Positions 24,130-36,990 of a stretch of 64,000 nt of DNA are shown piece by piece; positions within the stretch are counted from its first letter, which is position 1, and each line of letters opens with the position of its first letter. Location of the stretch: contig VXAY01006166.1 in assembly GCA_013399855.1 (NCBI GenBank), positions 131,658-195,657 on the forward strand, written 5' to 3'. The DNA comes from Oxyruncus cristatus (Eukaryota > Chordata > Aves > Passeriformes > Cotingidae). The notes under the pieces are model-generated. The model was not told where the DNA came from. It saw nothing but the letters and a program-made list of their open reading frames with translations, and searched no databases. The translations under genes and the position numbers were made by a program.

Positions 24130-27100
24130 GGTAGTCAGAGTTTGACTGGTGGAGCTGCACTCTACCACGCCTTAGACAAACGGAGCCACCATTCACTTCA
24201 CAAGAAGTGATGGATCTACCACCCTCTCACCAGCAGCCAGAAGGACCTTAGGGATAGAGGGGAGTGGAAATGGCTTTCTGCTCCAGGTGGCAGGGGAATC
24301 TCTTCCTGACCTGCCTCATCTTCCCAAGCTGTTGACCTACCTTATCTTCCACAATAGATAAGAGGCCCTGGAATCTGAGAACCAGGGAAATGAGGACCAG
24401 AGAAATAAGAATGTGAATAGAGGTCCACCCAGGTTGAAGAAGTTACCTAGGGCATGGCAGCTGGCAGCTCACGCCCTGCATCACAACCTCCTCAATGGAG
24501 AAAAAAAAAAGGGTGGTAGTCACTGGTGACCTTCTTCTGAGAGTAATGGAGGGATATGCCAGCTGGACCCAATCCATAGGGAAGTGGACCCAACCCATAG
24601 GGGCCCAGGTAAGGGACATAACCAAGAAACTTCCCAGCCTGGTATAGCCATTATTATTACCCACTAATGGTTTTCCAGGTCGATAGCAACAAAGTTCTAA
24701 CAAGAAGTCTGTGGAAATCAATAGGAATCTCAGGGCCTTGGGACAATTGGTCAAGGAATCTGGAGCACAAGTCATGTTCTCTTCTGTCCTGCCAGTTGCA
24801 GAGATCGATGGGGCAAGGAATAGGAAAATCATGCAGATGAACACCTGGCTTTGAAACTGGTGTTACCATCAGAATTCTGAGGGTTTTGATCATGGATCTG
24901 TTTGTATGACACTGAGCCTGCTGGCAACACCTGCCCACCTGTCTCAAAGGGGAAATTGTAGCTTAGGAGTTAGCAGGACTCCTTGAGAGAGCTTTAAACT
25001 AGACTTGAAGGGGGATGGGGACATAGCTGGGCTTGACAGAGATAAGGTGTGGGAAGGGGAGGACTATAGCCAACCACACAAGTAGCAAAAGGAGTCCTAA
25101 GAGGGGATACCTTGAGCAAACACAAGCAGCCAAATACGTAACCAGAAAACAAGCCAGGACTACGGGTTGTCCCTTTGCACTCCCCGCTCGGATAGTGACA
25201 CAAATGAAATACTTCTATATAGAAAATACTTCTATATAGAACCTGTACAGCAGTGCAGTGTAGGGAACAAACAGGAGGAATTAGAGATCTGAGATCAAAG
25301 TCACAGGGCTTTGATCTCACTGCGATTATGGAGATGTGGTGGGATAGCTGACATGACTGGAATGTTGTCACGAAGGGCCACACGCTGTTTAGGAAAGATG
25401 GACCAGGAAGACAGAGTGATGGAGTTACCCTCTATGTGAGCCAACACTTGGAATGTATCAAGCTGTATCTTGGGATGGATGATGAGCAAATCAAGAGCTT
25501 ATGGATGAGGATAAAAGGGTAGACTGGTGAGGGTGACATTTTAGGTGTTTGCTGCAAGCTGCCTGATTAGGAGGAGGAGGTGATTGAAGACTTCTGCAGG
25601 CAGCTTGAAGCAGCCTCAAGGTCACAGTCCCTGGTTCTTATGGGGAACATTAACCCTGACATCTGCTGGAGATGAAGCACAGCAAAGCACAAACAGTCCA
25701 GGAGGTTCCTGGAAAGCATTGATGACGTGTCTGACACAGGTAGTGGAGGATCCCACAAGCAATGCTGTGCTATTCGGCCTCACACTAACAAACAGGGAAG
25801 GCCTTGCTGGAGATGTGAAGGTTGGAGGCAGCCTTGGCTGTAGTGACCATGAGCTTGTGGAGTTCAGTATTGGTGAAGAGGAAGCAGGGCAGCAAGCAAT
25901 CATGGACTTCAGGAGAGCTAACTTTAGCTTCTCCAGGGATCTTCTTGGACGTATCCCATGGGCCCTGTGGGGTCCAAGACAGCTGGTTGATGTTCAAGGA
26001 TTACTTCCTCCAGGCTTAAGAATGAGACATCCTGATGAGCAAGAAATCAGGGAGAAGGAGCAAGAAACCCACGTGGATGAACAAGGAACTCCTGTCATTG
26101 CTGAAGTGTAAGCAGGAAATACGCAGGAGATGGAAGCAGGGTCAGGTCACTTGGAATGAATGTGGAGAGGTTGTCAGAGTAGGTAGAAATGAGACAAGGC
26201 ACATCTGGAATTAAATCTGGCCAAGGATGTCAAGGACAACAAGACAGGCTTCTTCAAATACATAAATAACAAAAGGGAAAACAAAGGATAACGTGGGCCC
26301 ATCCCTAAATGGACAAGGGACGCTGGTAACAGAGGATGCAGAGAAGGCATCTGAGTCACTGAACACGTTCTTCGCTTCGGTCCTCACTGACCAGCCGAGC
26401 CCTCAGAAATCTCTGACCCAGGGGACCAGGATAAAGGAATGTTGAAAGAAAGACTTTCCCTTGGTCAAGGAGGATTGGGTTAGAGAACACCCCCACAAAT
26501 CCATGGGCCCTGATGGGATGCATCCCCGAGTGCTGAGAGCTGGTGGACACCACAGCGAGGCCACTCATGATCATCTCTGAAAGGTCGTGGTGATCAGGAG
26601 AGGTGCCTGAGGATGGGAAGAAAGCAAAGGTCATCCCAGTCTTCAAAAAGGAAGATGGAGGGAACTACTGGCCACCTCAATCCCTGGAAAGGTGATGGAA
26701 CACCTCATTCTGGAGGCCATCTCCACCCACGTGGATAAAAAAAGGTGATCATGAATTCACTAACAGTAAATTGTTCTTAACAAACCTGATTGCCTTCTAC
26801 AATAGACAACTACCTGGATGGATGAGAGGAGAGCAGTGGATATTTTTGACCTTGACTTCAGCAAGGCTTTTGACACTGTCTCTTATGAAATCCTCATAGG
26901 CAAACACAGGAGGTGTGAACAGGATGAGAGGACAGTGAGGTGAATTGAGAACAGGCTGAACGCAGATCCCGGAGGGCCATAATCAGTGCCACAGGGTCTA
27001 GTTGGAGACCTGTCACTAATGGTGTCCCCCAAGGTTCAATACTGGGCCCAGTATTGCTTAACTTGTTCATCAATGACTTGGATGAAAGGGCAGATGCCTC

Positions 27101-27988
27101 CTCAGCAAATTCACTGGTGACACAAAGCTGGGAGGAGTGGCCAGTACTCCAGAGGGCTGTGCAGCCCTTCAAAGGACCTCAACAGGTTGATGAGATAGGC
27201 AGACAAGAACCATCTGAAGTTCAACAAAGGCAAGTGCAGGGTCCTGCACCTGGGGAGGAATAACCCCAGGTACCAGCACAGGCTGGGGGCTGACCTGCTG
27301 GAAAGCAGCTCTGTGGAGAAGGACCTGGGGGTCCATGGACAACAAGCTGTCCATGAGCCAGCAGTGTGCCTGTGTGGCCAAGAAGGCCAGTGGGACCCTG
27401 GGCTGCATCAGGAAGAGCGTTGCCAGCAGGTCAAGGGAGGTGATTCTGCCCTTCTACTTGGCCCTGGTGAGGCACATCGGAGTGCTGTGTCCACTTCTGG
27501 GCTCCTCAGGACAAGAGAAGCAAGGAGCTCCTGGAGCAGGTCCAGCGTAGGGTTACAAAGATGATTAAGGGACTGGAGCATCTCTCTTACGAGGAGAGGG
27601 TTCTTGAGGCTTTCAGCCTCAAGAACAGATGACTGAGAGGGCCTCATTAATGTGCGTAACAATCTGAAGGGAGGGTGTCAAGAGGAAGGAACCAGGCTTC
27701 ACTTGGTGGTGCCAAGCAATGTGACCAGAGGCAATGTCAGAAAGTGGAACACAGGAAGTTCCACCTCAACATGAGGAAGAACTTCTTTACTGTGCATGTG
27801 ACTGAGCACTGTAACAGGTTGCACAGTGAGGCTGTGGAGTCTGCCTCACTCAGATATTCAAGAACTGTCTTGTACACAATCCTGTGCCATGTGTTCTAGG
27901 ATGACCCTGCCTGAGCAGGAAGGTTGGACCAGAGGAGCCTCTGTAGTCCCTTTCAACCTGACCTGTTCTGTGAGTCTGTGATCCTGTG
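24130..27988 (+). mobile_element. Near-complete, decayed CR1 LINE, plus strand
   Basis: CR1 is an avian non-LTR retrotransposon with an ORF1 and an ORF2 encoding endonuclease and reverse transcriptase. ORF2 landmarks appear in order on the + strand but in shifting frames: GVTLYVSQHLECIKLYLG near 25.4 kb, TNREGLAGDVKVGG near 25.8 kb, DVKDNKTGFFKYINNK near 26.2 kb, DLDFSKAFDTVS near 26.85 kb, [20 protein letters not shown] at 27.02-27.08 kb, [14 protein letters not shown] near 27.35 kb, and the 3' tail GTGAGTCTGTGATCCTGTG at about 27970-27988. The stretch from 24.13 to 25.0 kb resembles the ORF1/5' region but is poorly preserved, so the left border is uncertain. The catalytic FADD motif reads as FTGD near 27.11 kb. 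At about 3.9 kb it is slightly shorter than a complete CR1 (about 4.5 kb). Confidence 0.85.
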
Positions 27989-28839
27989 AAACCTAAGGAT
28001 AATATATATTAAATTACAAATAAAGTGTGTAGATAATGTGCATTTTTCTCTTTTGTAGGATAAAACAGCTCTGTAGGTGCAGATTTTTCTCATGTACTTG
28101 TTTGGTGAATTTGTTGGATTATTGCTAGCCTAGCCCGCACTAATGTGATCTGGGATCTTTTTTTTGCCCAGAAAAATGAGAATGTCACTACATTTTGATG
28201 GATATTTGCTTTCCCTTTCTTAGTTTCTCAAACCTTGCACTTCTAGGTTAGCAGGTCACAGTTTTTAAGCTTACTGGTCCCTGTCCATGTCAGCTTTTTG
28301 GACTACATGCTGTGTTTTCTTCAAAAGCTACCTTTCACTGGTAATTAGGAGGCAAATTAATTAATAGGTGGTTTGAAAATAGCATAAATGTCAATTACAC
28401 CCACTACTTAAAACATTCAATTTTTTTTTTTTTTGTAATGGAATTGCTTTTTCCAAATGGATTTGAAAAGTCTGTACACTTAATAAGGGAAAAATGTGCT
28501 GGTATAAACCAGTACATATGTGTATCTATGCAGCTGTGTAAGGTCTGCCTGAAGTGTGCAAAGATTTCAGACTGAAAATACTGTTGTTTTAGTGGGCTAA
28601 AAAGAAATGTATTTGTGTGAATGAGTTGTGAAAAATCACTGAACAGCTTGAAAGATATAGCAATTTTCAAGTCAATTTAATTTCTGAAATAAAGTTTCCA
28701 TATCTCTTGGAGTATTTTTTATTAACATTCATTATGCTATATAAATGGCATATTTATATGTATATATTTGTGGATCTAGATCTTGCATAGTTTTAGCATA
28801 AATTTATTTTGGTTACATTAGTTGTTCAATCCTTGTATG

Positions 28840-28918
28840 GGAGAGTGACTCAAGAGCTGGACTTGATGATCCTTGTGCATCCCTTCCAACTAGGAATATT
28901 CTGTGAAATCTGTGAAAT
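28840..28918 (+). repeat. CR1 3' tail fragment, plus strand
   Basis: Only the last 80 bp or so of a CR1 remain: AGAGCTGGACTTGATGATCC, then CCCTTCCAACTAGGAATATT, then CTGTGAAATCTGTGAAAT in place of the usual terminal octamers. It is an extreme 5' truncation. Confidence 0.8.
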
Positions 28919-29202
28919 ACAATTTTATTTTCACATTTTAGATGTGAAAGCAAAGGTTTTTTCTTTGCTAAAGTCATTTTGGAGTTGTTTTAGTTCAAGT
29001 ATGAACCCTTCCTAGGGCTTTTGTATTTGAGAAAGCTCTCTCATGAAGTTGGCCAGTACCAGCCTTAGATTTTGATCTGTTTGGCAGAACTGGTTGGTCC
29101 TAACCTCTCCTGAAAGACTCTGTGAAATAGGTATTAGTAAGTAACTCATCTTTCTGTTGTATTTATTTATTTTATTTTTTTCCAATTTTATTTTCTCTTT
29201 AG

Positions 29203-29512
29203 GGGGATCACTGAAGCTCGTTTTGTTTATGTCTTTGTTCTTGGCATAGTCTTCACTGGCACTAAAGATTTACTAAAGTCGCAGGTTATTTCTGCAGACT
29301 CCAGCATGAAGAGCACAGGGTTGTGGGAAGTATACAGCGGATTGGTTCTACTAGCAGCCCTTCTATTTAGACCTCACAATTTACCAGTCTTGGTGTTTTG
29401 CCTGCTGATTCAGACACTGATGACAAAATACATTTGGAGACCTTTGAAATTTGATGCGGCACAGATTACTATCATGCACTACTGGTTTGGCCAAGCTTTC
29501 TTCTATTTTCAG
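29203..29512 (+). CDS. PIGG: PIGG coding exon: conserved membrane core
   Basis: The 310 bp exon has acceptor TCTCTTTAG and donor CAG|GTAAGC. The first G completes the Lys codon begun at 21191, and the exon ends in phase 0. The product contains GITEARFVYVFVLGIVFTGT, KDLLKSQVISADSSMKSTGL, WEVYSGLVLLAALLFRPHNL, PVLVFCLLIQTLMTKYIW and the block AAQITIMHYWFGQAFFYFQ. The KDLLKSQVI, RPHNLPVL and HYWFGQAFFYFQ motifs are strongly conserved in PIGG, and the last is also reminiscent of the PIGO/PIGN-type membrane domain. The reading frame is intact. The exon encodes several ER-membrane helices with short loops. Confidence 0.96.
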
Positions 29513-30707
29513 GTAAGCTTGAATATTCTCAGTGCTGCAGAGGTGGGAAGGGGAATAGTTTTTCAAAGAAATATTGGCCATTGTAAATAAAATGCTAACT
29601 AAATATTAGAGTGGAAGAGTTCTCAGAAGGGTTTAATTTTTAATTGTTGTATTAACGTTTTGTTTTTAGAATCAGGGAAATATGTATACCTTGATGTCTA
29701 ATCCTCAAAATAGATTTCCAAAAGTGTTGCAAAGGTCAGATACCAGCATGATTTTGGGCCTCATAAATACTATTCAAGTGATAATTAATTAAAAAATGTC
29801 ATCTGAGTTGACTAATACTGATAAAAGGCAGATGGCTATTTGTTGCTGATTCTTGAGCTTTACAAGCCTTTGGTTGCATCAAAATAGGTCTACGTGCAGT
29901 TTAAGACTGTGGCATGTAGTATCTCTTGTAAGAGTATCAGAACTTTTTTTCTTTCTTATTATATCAAATTGTATCTTCTTTCCTGAGGAGCCTTGCTGAT
30001 TTCAGTAACATAGTTGTCTGCATTGCAAATAAGTTGAAATTCCACAAAAACTTTCCTTAGCATCGAAGGAAAGGACCTTTAGCATTGAACAGTATCTTTC
30101 TGCTGCTAATAACATTGGAAACAGTGTAGCAGGCTGTCTAAAGTTAAGTTAGTTAGGTTGGGAATCAGGTTGCTTCTGGTTTAGGAGGAGGGGTTTTCTG
30201 ATTTGTAGCAAAAGTTCAAGGTGAGACCTGTGTTGACTTTGCTTCTAAAGCATGGCTGGGAATGTTAAAACTGTGGTCAAGCTTAGGGTATGTCCTACTC
30301 CGTAACTACAGACTGAGTATTGGCTTGACTTTGCTCTGGGAGTGCATGTCCAGATAGGATATTGCTTATGTAGGTAAGGTCATAATGATTCTTCCCTTCC
30401 TACCCAGTTTTCCTGCTCAGAGAACATAACATTTCCTGGATGAATGGCTTTTTGCATGCTTTGAATGTTACTTTTCACCAGTCAGCTTTGATTACGGCCT
30501 TCTGAGAGCAGCTCTTAGTGTGGCTGGCAGGAGGCTGAAGTGTGCTGAGACACCAAGTGAAAACAGCTGCCAGAAATTTAATGGTGGGTAGGCTGGGAAG
30601 AAAATTGTGGTTATGGAAAAGGGACAATAAAGAATGGTTTGAATGTTTTTGTAAAGCAATCCATTTTCAGTGATGCTGAATTCTTGATCCACTTGGCTGA
30701 GAATTTC

Positions 30708-31780
30708 AAAGAACCATGAAATTACCAGAGCGTTGAGGCTGGAAGATGCCTCTGGAGATCTTTCAATCCAACCTCCCCCCGTTTAAGAGCAGGTCAAATA
30801 GATCAGGTCCACCCTATGTCCACTCACCATTTTAAATGTCTGAAAGGATGAAGACTGCAAGCTCTCTGGGCAGCTGGTCCCAGTGCTTGACCAGCCTAGC
30901 TAGTAAAAAAGCTTTTTTTGATGTTTAAACAGAACTTCTTGTGTTTCATTTTGTGTATGTTGCTTTTTATCCTTTTGTTAGTCACTCTTGAGTGACTTAG
31001 AAGGTCAGAGTCCGAGTAAATTTTCTGTACTACCTCCTCATCAGGTATTTATACACATTGTTATGATCCCTGCTGAGCTTTCTTCTCTTGAGAGTAAACA
31101 GACCCAGCTCTTCTAGGTAGTTGTTTGTATTACAAATGCTTTCTTCCCATCATCGTTTTTGCGTGGTGCTTCAGTGGACTTTCTCCAGTACACCCATGGC
31201 TTTCTTGTGGTGGCAAGCCCAGAACTGAGCCCAGGCACCCAGGTGTGATCTGGGTTAGTAGAAGGAATAGAGCATCTCCCTCAACCAGCTAGTGAGGCTC
31301 TCCCTAATGTAGTGATCTCTTCCAAGTTCCTTTTCATACAGTTAGTTCCCCGTGTGAGGAAAGGCATAGCTTTATTCCTCCCCAAGTGCTGGATTTGGTA
31401 TTTCCCTTTGCTGTATTTCATGAGTTTCTTGTCAGTCCATTTCTCTAGTCAGTCTGTGAGTGGCAGCAGACCCATTTGCAGACCCATCTGCTATATCAAC
31501 CGTTCCTCCCAGTTCTGTATTGTGTGCTCACTTCCCGAGGGGACACTGTGCCCCATCATTCTGGTAATTAGTGAAGATGTTAAACAGATGACCCCAGTGT
31601 CAGTCCTTGGGGTTCATTGCTAGTGACTGGCCTGCAGGTGGACTTCATGCTGCTGATGGCAACCCTGTGAGCTCAGTGTTTGAGCAGTTTTAAGTCCACC
31701 AGGCTGTCCAGTTCGCTGGCCTGGGCTGCATCAGTTTGTCCAGGGGGATGTGATAAGAGATGGTCTTACAAGCTCTTGTG
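30708..31780 (-). repeat. CR1 LINE fragment, minus strand
   Basis: The left edge (GAACCATGAAATTACCAGAG, then GTTGAGGCTGGAAGATGCCT) is a diverged CR1 3' end in reverse complement. The body continues through the C-terminal ORF2 region and the reverse-transcriptase spacer (CCAGTTCTGTATTGTGTGCT near 31510). It resembles the copies at 14.6 and 43.2 kb. Homology with the 43.2 kb copy appears to run on beyond the CR1 (see findings). All frames are broken. Confidence 0.85.
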
Positions 31781-32759
31781 AGGGGAAAGTGCATTAGATA
31801 CATGTAGCCCATGTATGTGCAGCCAGTATGGTGTGATGGAATAGAAAAAATAGTTTTGTTGTGGAAGTGTAATGTGGCAGGCTAAATTTTGTGTCTTCTC
31901 TGATCTAACTGATGCCAAAAATTTGGGAATAACTTTTCTGGAAGAATTTACCTGAACTTTGAAATAACTGTACACATTTTCCAGAAATGAGCTATTAGAG
32001 CTGTCAGGAGCTTGATATGTCTTTCCATTTGACTGTGCTATGACGAAGGATTTTTTTTCTGCACCAATAAAAATATTTATGCAAGACCAGTAGATGGTAA
32101 CAGATCTGATAGCACGTGCTATGGTTTTTTAGTGGTCTTATACTGGTGTTATCGGGAAGATGGAAAGGTATTTTAAGATTTTTATTTTTCATTATTAATA
32201 ATTTGCACCTTCAACTACCCTTGCAATTGAGGATTTCTTTGGTTTTTAGAAGGCTGAAAGAAGTGATTTTCATTTTGCTTGGCTACAGGTTGTGTTGTTG
32301 GAGATCCTGCAGTTTCAGAGCATCCTCCCAGGCCCCATCACTCCGCTGGCAATTTCGGCATTTCCTCTAGAAGTGTTTCCTTTGGAAATAATAACTTCCA
32401 GTGTGATCCAGATTTCATCAAACTTTGGGATATTTTAAAAATTAGCTCTGCCAAGAAAATTTCTTGCACGTAGACTGCTGCTGAATTGCAGCATCCAGAC
32501 CTCAGAATTGAGAAATTCTCCATTGCTTTGTTGCGAGGCAGATTTCCAGGTGGGTCTTTGTGCATCTCCAGTAAGACCTGGCGAATAACCTGGGTGATAG
32601 TTACTTATCAAACATTCTGGTAGAAGCAGGCCAAAGGTTTTTTTTGCCCCCATCTTGTTTCCCATGCTGGCTTATGTGAAATAGAGCAGATCCAGATAGG
32701 AAGGTGCCTTTTTTTGTCCCATCACATGCCTGTAAACTCCAGCTTTGAAGAGAGATTTG

Positions 32760-34113
32760 GCACCACTGGCATAAATGAAGCCTGGTGGGATAAGACCTGT
32801 GACTGGAGTGCCCTGTTGGAGGGTTACAGGCTCTTCAGGAGGGACAGTCGGGGCAGAAGAGGCAGAGGGGGGCCACTATAATAGAAGGGTTAGGATGTAC
32901 AGAGCTCACAGTTGGCAAAGACACTGTTGGGAGCCTCTGGGTAAGAATCAAGGGGCAAACAAATAGTGCAGATGTCATTGTGAGAGTCTGCCACAGACCT
33001 CCCAGCCAGGACAATGATGCAGGTGAAGTTCTTTGAGGAACTAAGGGACAGTTCCAAGTGAACTGCCCCTGTCCTTATGGGGGACTTCAGCTTGCCAGAA
33101 ATTTAACTGGGAGCATCACATAGCTGGTACAACTTGTGGGTTTCTCTAGGGCTCCATCTTAGGCCCTGTGCTCTTCAACATCTTCATAAATGATTTGGAC
33201 TCAGGACTGGAAGGGACACTGAGCAAGTTTTCAGATGACACAAAACTAGGAGGAGCTGTTGACTCCCTCAAAGGCAGGGAGGCCCTGCAGAGTAACCTCA
33301 ACAAATGGAGGACTGGGCAGTCACCAACCATGTGAAGTTCCACAAGGGGAAGTGCCACATTCTGCACCTGGGATGGAGCAACCCTGGATGTTTATATAGA
33401 CTGGGGAATGAGATGTTGGAAAGTAGTGCCATGGAAAGAGCCCTGGGAGTCCTGGTCGATGGCAAGTTGAATGTGAGCCAGCAGTGCCCTGGCAGCCAGG
33501 AGGGCCAACCCTGTCCTGGGGGCATCAGGCAAAGCATCACCAGCCGGTCGAGGGAGGGGATTGTCCCGCTCTGCTCTGACCTGGGGCAGCCTCACCTGGA
33601 ATATTCTGTACAGGTTTGGGGCACCACAATGTAAGAAAGATCTGAAGCTGTCAGAGAGTGTCCAAGGGAGGGCAATGAAGATGGTGAAGGGCCTCGAGGG
33701 GAAGCCGTGTGAGGAGCAGCTGAGGGCACTTGGTGTGTTCAGCTGGAGAAGAGGAGACTGAGGGGAGACCTCACTGCAGTTACAACTTCCTCGTGAGGGG
33801 AAGAGGGACAGGCACTGATCTCTTCTCTGGGGTGACCAGTGACAGGACCTGAGGGAATGGCCTGAAGTTGTGTCAGGGGCGGTTTAGATCGGATGTTAGA
33901 AAAAGGTTTTTCCCCCAGAAGGTGGTTGGGCACTGAACAGGCTCCCCAGGGCAGTGGTCCCAGCACCAAGCCTGACAGAGTTCAAGAAGTGTTTGGATGA
34001 TACTCTGAGGCACATGGTGTGACTCTTGGGGATGGTCCTGTGCAGGGCTGAGGGTTGGACTCAATGGTCCTTGTGGGTCCCTTCCAACTCAGCATATTCT
34101 GTGACTCTGTGAT
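32760..34113 (+). repeat. CR1 LINE fragment with internal deletion, plus strand
   Basis: The left part (about 32760-33110) matches the CR1 endonuclease-to-linker region (CCTTATGGGGGACTTCAGCT near 33070). It then jumps directly to the reverse-transcriptase core ([20 protein letters not shown] near 33150-33205), so roughly 1 kb or more is missing internally. The catalytic motif reads FSDDTKL (near 33230) where FADD is usual. The C-terminal block follows, and the element ends at AGCATATTCTGTGACTCTGTG (about 34113). Confidence 0.9.
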
Positions 34114-34240
34114 TTAGCAAAAGCTTAGCCAAAATTCTGACAAATTCTTAACTCTCTTTAGTGTATCTATTTTTAGATGAACATGCCAACAGTCTTTTAC
34201 AAAAAAATACTTGTTGTGTCTTTCTCCTTGGAAAACTAAG

Positions 34241-34255
34241 GTGTGTGTGTGTGTG
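34241..34255. repeat. (GT)n microsatellite
   Basis: Seven and a half GT units lie 130 bp downstream of the CR1 end. It is short and has no other visible feature. Confidence 0.9.
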
Positions 34256-35044
34256 CAGTCACCATGCCCAAGACTGATTAAAATGACAAACGAATTTTAA
34301 CAGAACAGAAAGAAGAATTGTGGTTGGGGCCTACTTCTCTATTTTCTCTCTTTATTTATCTTTTTTTTTTTATTATTTTCAAAACATCTTAGAGATGTTT
34401 CAGAAATAGAGAAATCAATTCTGCTAAAGGAAAAACTGCTTTTATGAGTCCAGACAGATGGGATTTTCTTTCACACCCCCTGTTCCTTAGAGAACTAGTT
34501 TTCAGTTCTCTTTTAAAAGTGTTGTAAGTACATTTACATTAGATGCCCTTTTTAGAATGGAGATTAAGAGTTTGACCAAAATACCCTTCTTTGGATGTTA
34601 GCTTTGTTCTTTTATTCTCTGACAAAAAAACTGTTCTGAAGGCATGGAAAGAAACAAATTAAATCATACAAGGCTTAGTGGGACAGGGGTTTTTTGCTGT
34701 TCACAATTGAAAGCAGTTATCTGATGTACAAAATATTAGCATAGAAAAGCAGAATGGTCGAGCTGGTCATTTATAATATTACAGAGGTTACAAAGACCCC
34801 TCAAAATCTAATTAATGCTCTCTCTTCATTTGGTAAATTTCTCTCAATTTATTCTCAGAATAGCTTTTCCAGTCTGGGGCTGTAGATCCAGGAATAGAAG
34901 AAACTTCCTCCAGAAATTATGTTTCATTTCATGACCTTTTTACGTTGTTTTGCTCAGTATGCAGCATTCTGAACTGCACTACCAGGCAAAATTAAAAAAC
35001 TGACAACCTTAAAAAAACCCACTGCTCCATTAGTTGGGTTTTGT

Positions 35045-35071
35045 TATATATATATATATATATANNNNNNN
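35045..35071. repeat. (TA)n microsatellite ending in a 7-N assembly gap
   Basis: A perfect TA run (35045-35064) is followed by seven N (35065-35071). The unknown bases are an assembly or consensus gap, presumably caused by the repeat. The true repeat length is not known. Confidence 0.95.
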
Positions 35072-36859
35072 CTTACAGCAAGGGAAAAACTGCTCAGTTT
35101 GTGGAGCTTAAAGTCAGGATTGAAGTGTCTTGTTGTTTTATTAGTGATACATTAATTATCTGACAATTATATATTGATAGTTAACTCTCAGTCGCTGAAC
35201 TATAGATGCAGGATCCATACCAGATATGCAACAGGTGAACATTTACGAGTTTCTGCACCATTTTCTATACCTGTTTTGGAAAAAAAGTCTGTCCCCTGCT
35301 CCAGGACTTCCCTCTCCCAAACACATAGAGGTAACCTCCCCTTCAGGTGTGTTCCAAACAGTCTCTTCTCATGGCAATGCGATTTTCCTGTTTGCTCACA
35401 CCTCTTGTGGCAAAGGCAGGCAGTCAGACTTTTAGTATTTATTGTGTATCTCAGGAGTACCATAGACAAGTGACCTTGGGTGAAGCCATAGGTGATTTAG
35501 TGTGGTTACGTACGTTTTCCAGCTTTTCCTTAACTGGGTGATGAAAGGTGGAACTCTGAAAGTACCCATTCTGGTTTAGTAACAGATTTTAATTGTTTGA
35601 ATAAACCATTTAATCTTTTTTCCTTTACCTCGTGGGAAAACCAGGGAGGTCTTTGCTTGGTGACGGCTTACGGATCCCCTCCTTAGTTCTGTGCCTGCCA
35701 GTGAAGTGACACTGCTCTTACTGAGTGATGTGCAGCTGCCCCAGCTTTAGCAAGTTACCTGTCCTGTCCCTGACCATGACCATGAGCACTGAGGCCTTAT
35801 GTTTTGAATGACTGATTTTTGATGCCAGAATTCTAAGATGTGAAGGAAGCACAAATGTATTATTAGGTATCATGTTCACTGCTGGCATAGATTTAAATTC
35901 TTCCCTGAGCTTCCCGCAAGTTTTGTGGTTACTAGAGCTATCACTGTGAAACTGACTGGGTTTAGAGTGGTGCTAGGGTTTTGATTTCCAGACAGGCATA
36001 AAATCTAATGTAGCATATAAAAATGATAGCAGGTTTATGGTTCACACTGAAATTTTTTGTTGATGCCGATCAGATTGGATACTAAATTTAAACTGTGCTA
36101 GCTAAATGAGGCAGGAGAAGAAAAATACAAACTAAATATGAAGCCCTTCCATCTGGAAATAGGAGAGAGATTTGGAGGACAGCTTTTTGCACATGTGTTG
36201 GTGTGATTAGGAAGAGAATGAGACTTCTTGCCCATGTTGCTGAGCCTTATTAAATCTTGGTAGACAAGGGGGTATGTAATGACAAAAGCAGTAACTCTGT
36301 CTTGCTGAGTGTGGAATGGAAGTGCTGGCCTTTTGAATATGACACTGACTAAAAATAGCCTTGTTCAGGATAGCATATTTAATGAATGAGGCAGTGTTCT
36401 TCCAAAAAAATACCATAGGGTCCTTCAAGACTTTATGGAAGTAGAGCTGTGAAAATCCTAAGTGTACAGAGAAAGCAAGATTCATAGGAACAGATACTAT
36501 TTTTCGCCAATCAGCTGGTATAACTGATGATCATGGGGTAAAAAATGAAGTGCATGGGTGTGGAAGCTTATTTTTTTGTTTTGAACGTAAGTAGGAAAAA
36601 AAAACCACCCCAAATTAAGGGCGTGTTGGAAACAAATGCTTTGATCTTATACTTGGTTTTGCATTCTACGCTTCATCTGTGTCAGGACCCTGATTGCATC
36701 TCCTGCCTTGTTTTCACACTCATTTCCCAGCTTCCCTTCCCTTCCAGAACCAGCTGGCCTTTTCTGCTCCTTCATAATTTGAACCTAAAATGTGAATTTA
36801 TTAAACAATTGTAACGTAAATGGGAAGACTACACATTATCTCATTTTTCCAGCCTTTTA

Positions 36860-36990
36860 CAAAGATTTTTGTGAATAGTAAGCCGTGGAAAAGGTTGCTC
36901 ACACAGGTACAGTCTTCATGCTTGGAGGTTTTTAAAGATTGTCTGGATAAAGTGCTGTGTTATTTACATAGAACTGGGTAAGACCAATTT
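36860..36990 (+). repeat. Possible degraded CR1 3' relic, plus strand
   Basis: Phrases such as AGCCGTGGAAAAGGTTGCTC and CTTGGAGGTTTTTAAAGATT resemble the CR1 wording for 'WNRLPREVV...LEVFK'. No terminal octamers follow, so the call is weak. Confidence 0.4.

Larger units (their letters stand above)
21193..29202 (+). other. PIGG: PIGG intron, 8.0 kb, carrying a near-complete CR1
   Basis: About half of this intron is the CR1 at roughly 24130-27988, plus a tiny CR1 tail at 28840-28918. From 21193 to 24130 I see only AT-rich sequence and a GC-richer patch at about 22650-22880 that I cannot assign. From 28000 to 29200 it is AT-rich with no gene. It ends at CTCTTTAG (29195-29202). Confidence 0.75.
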
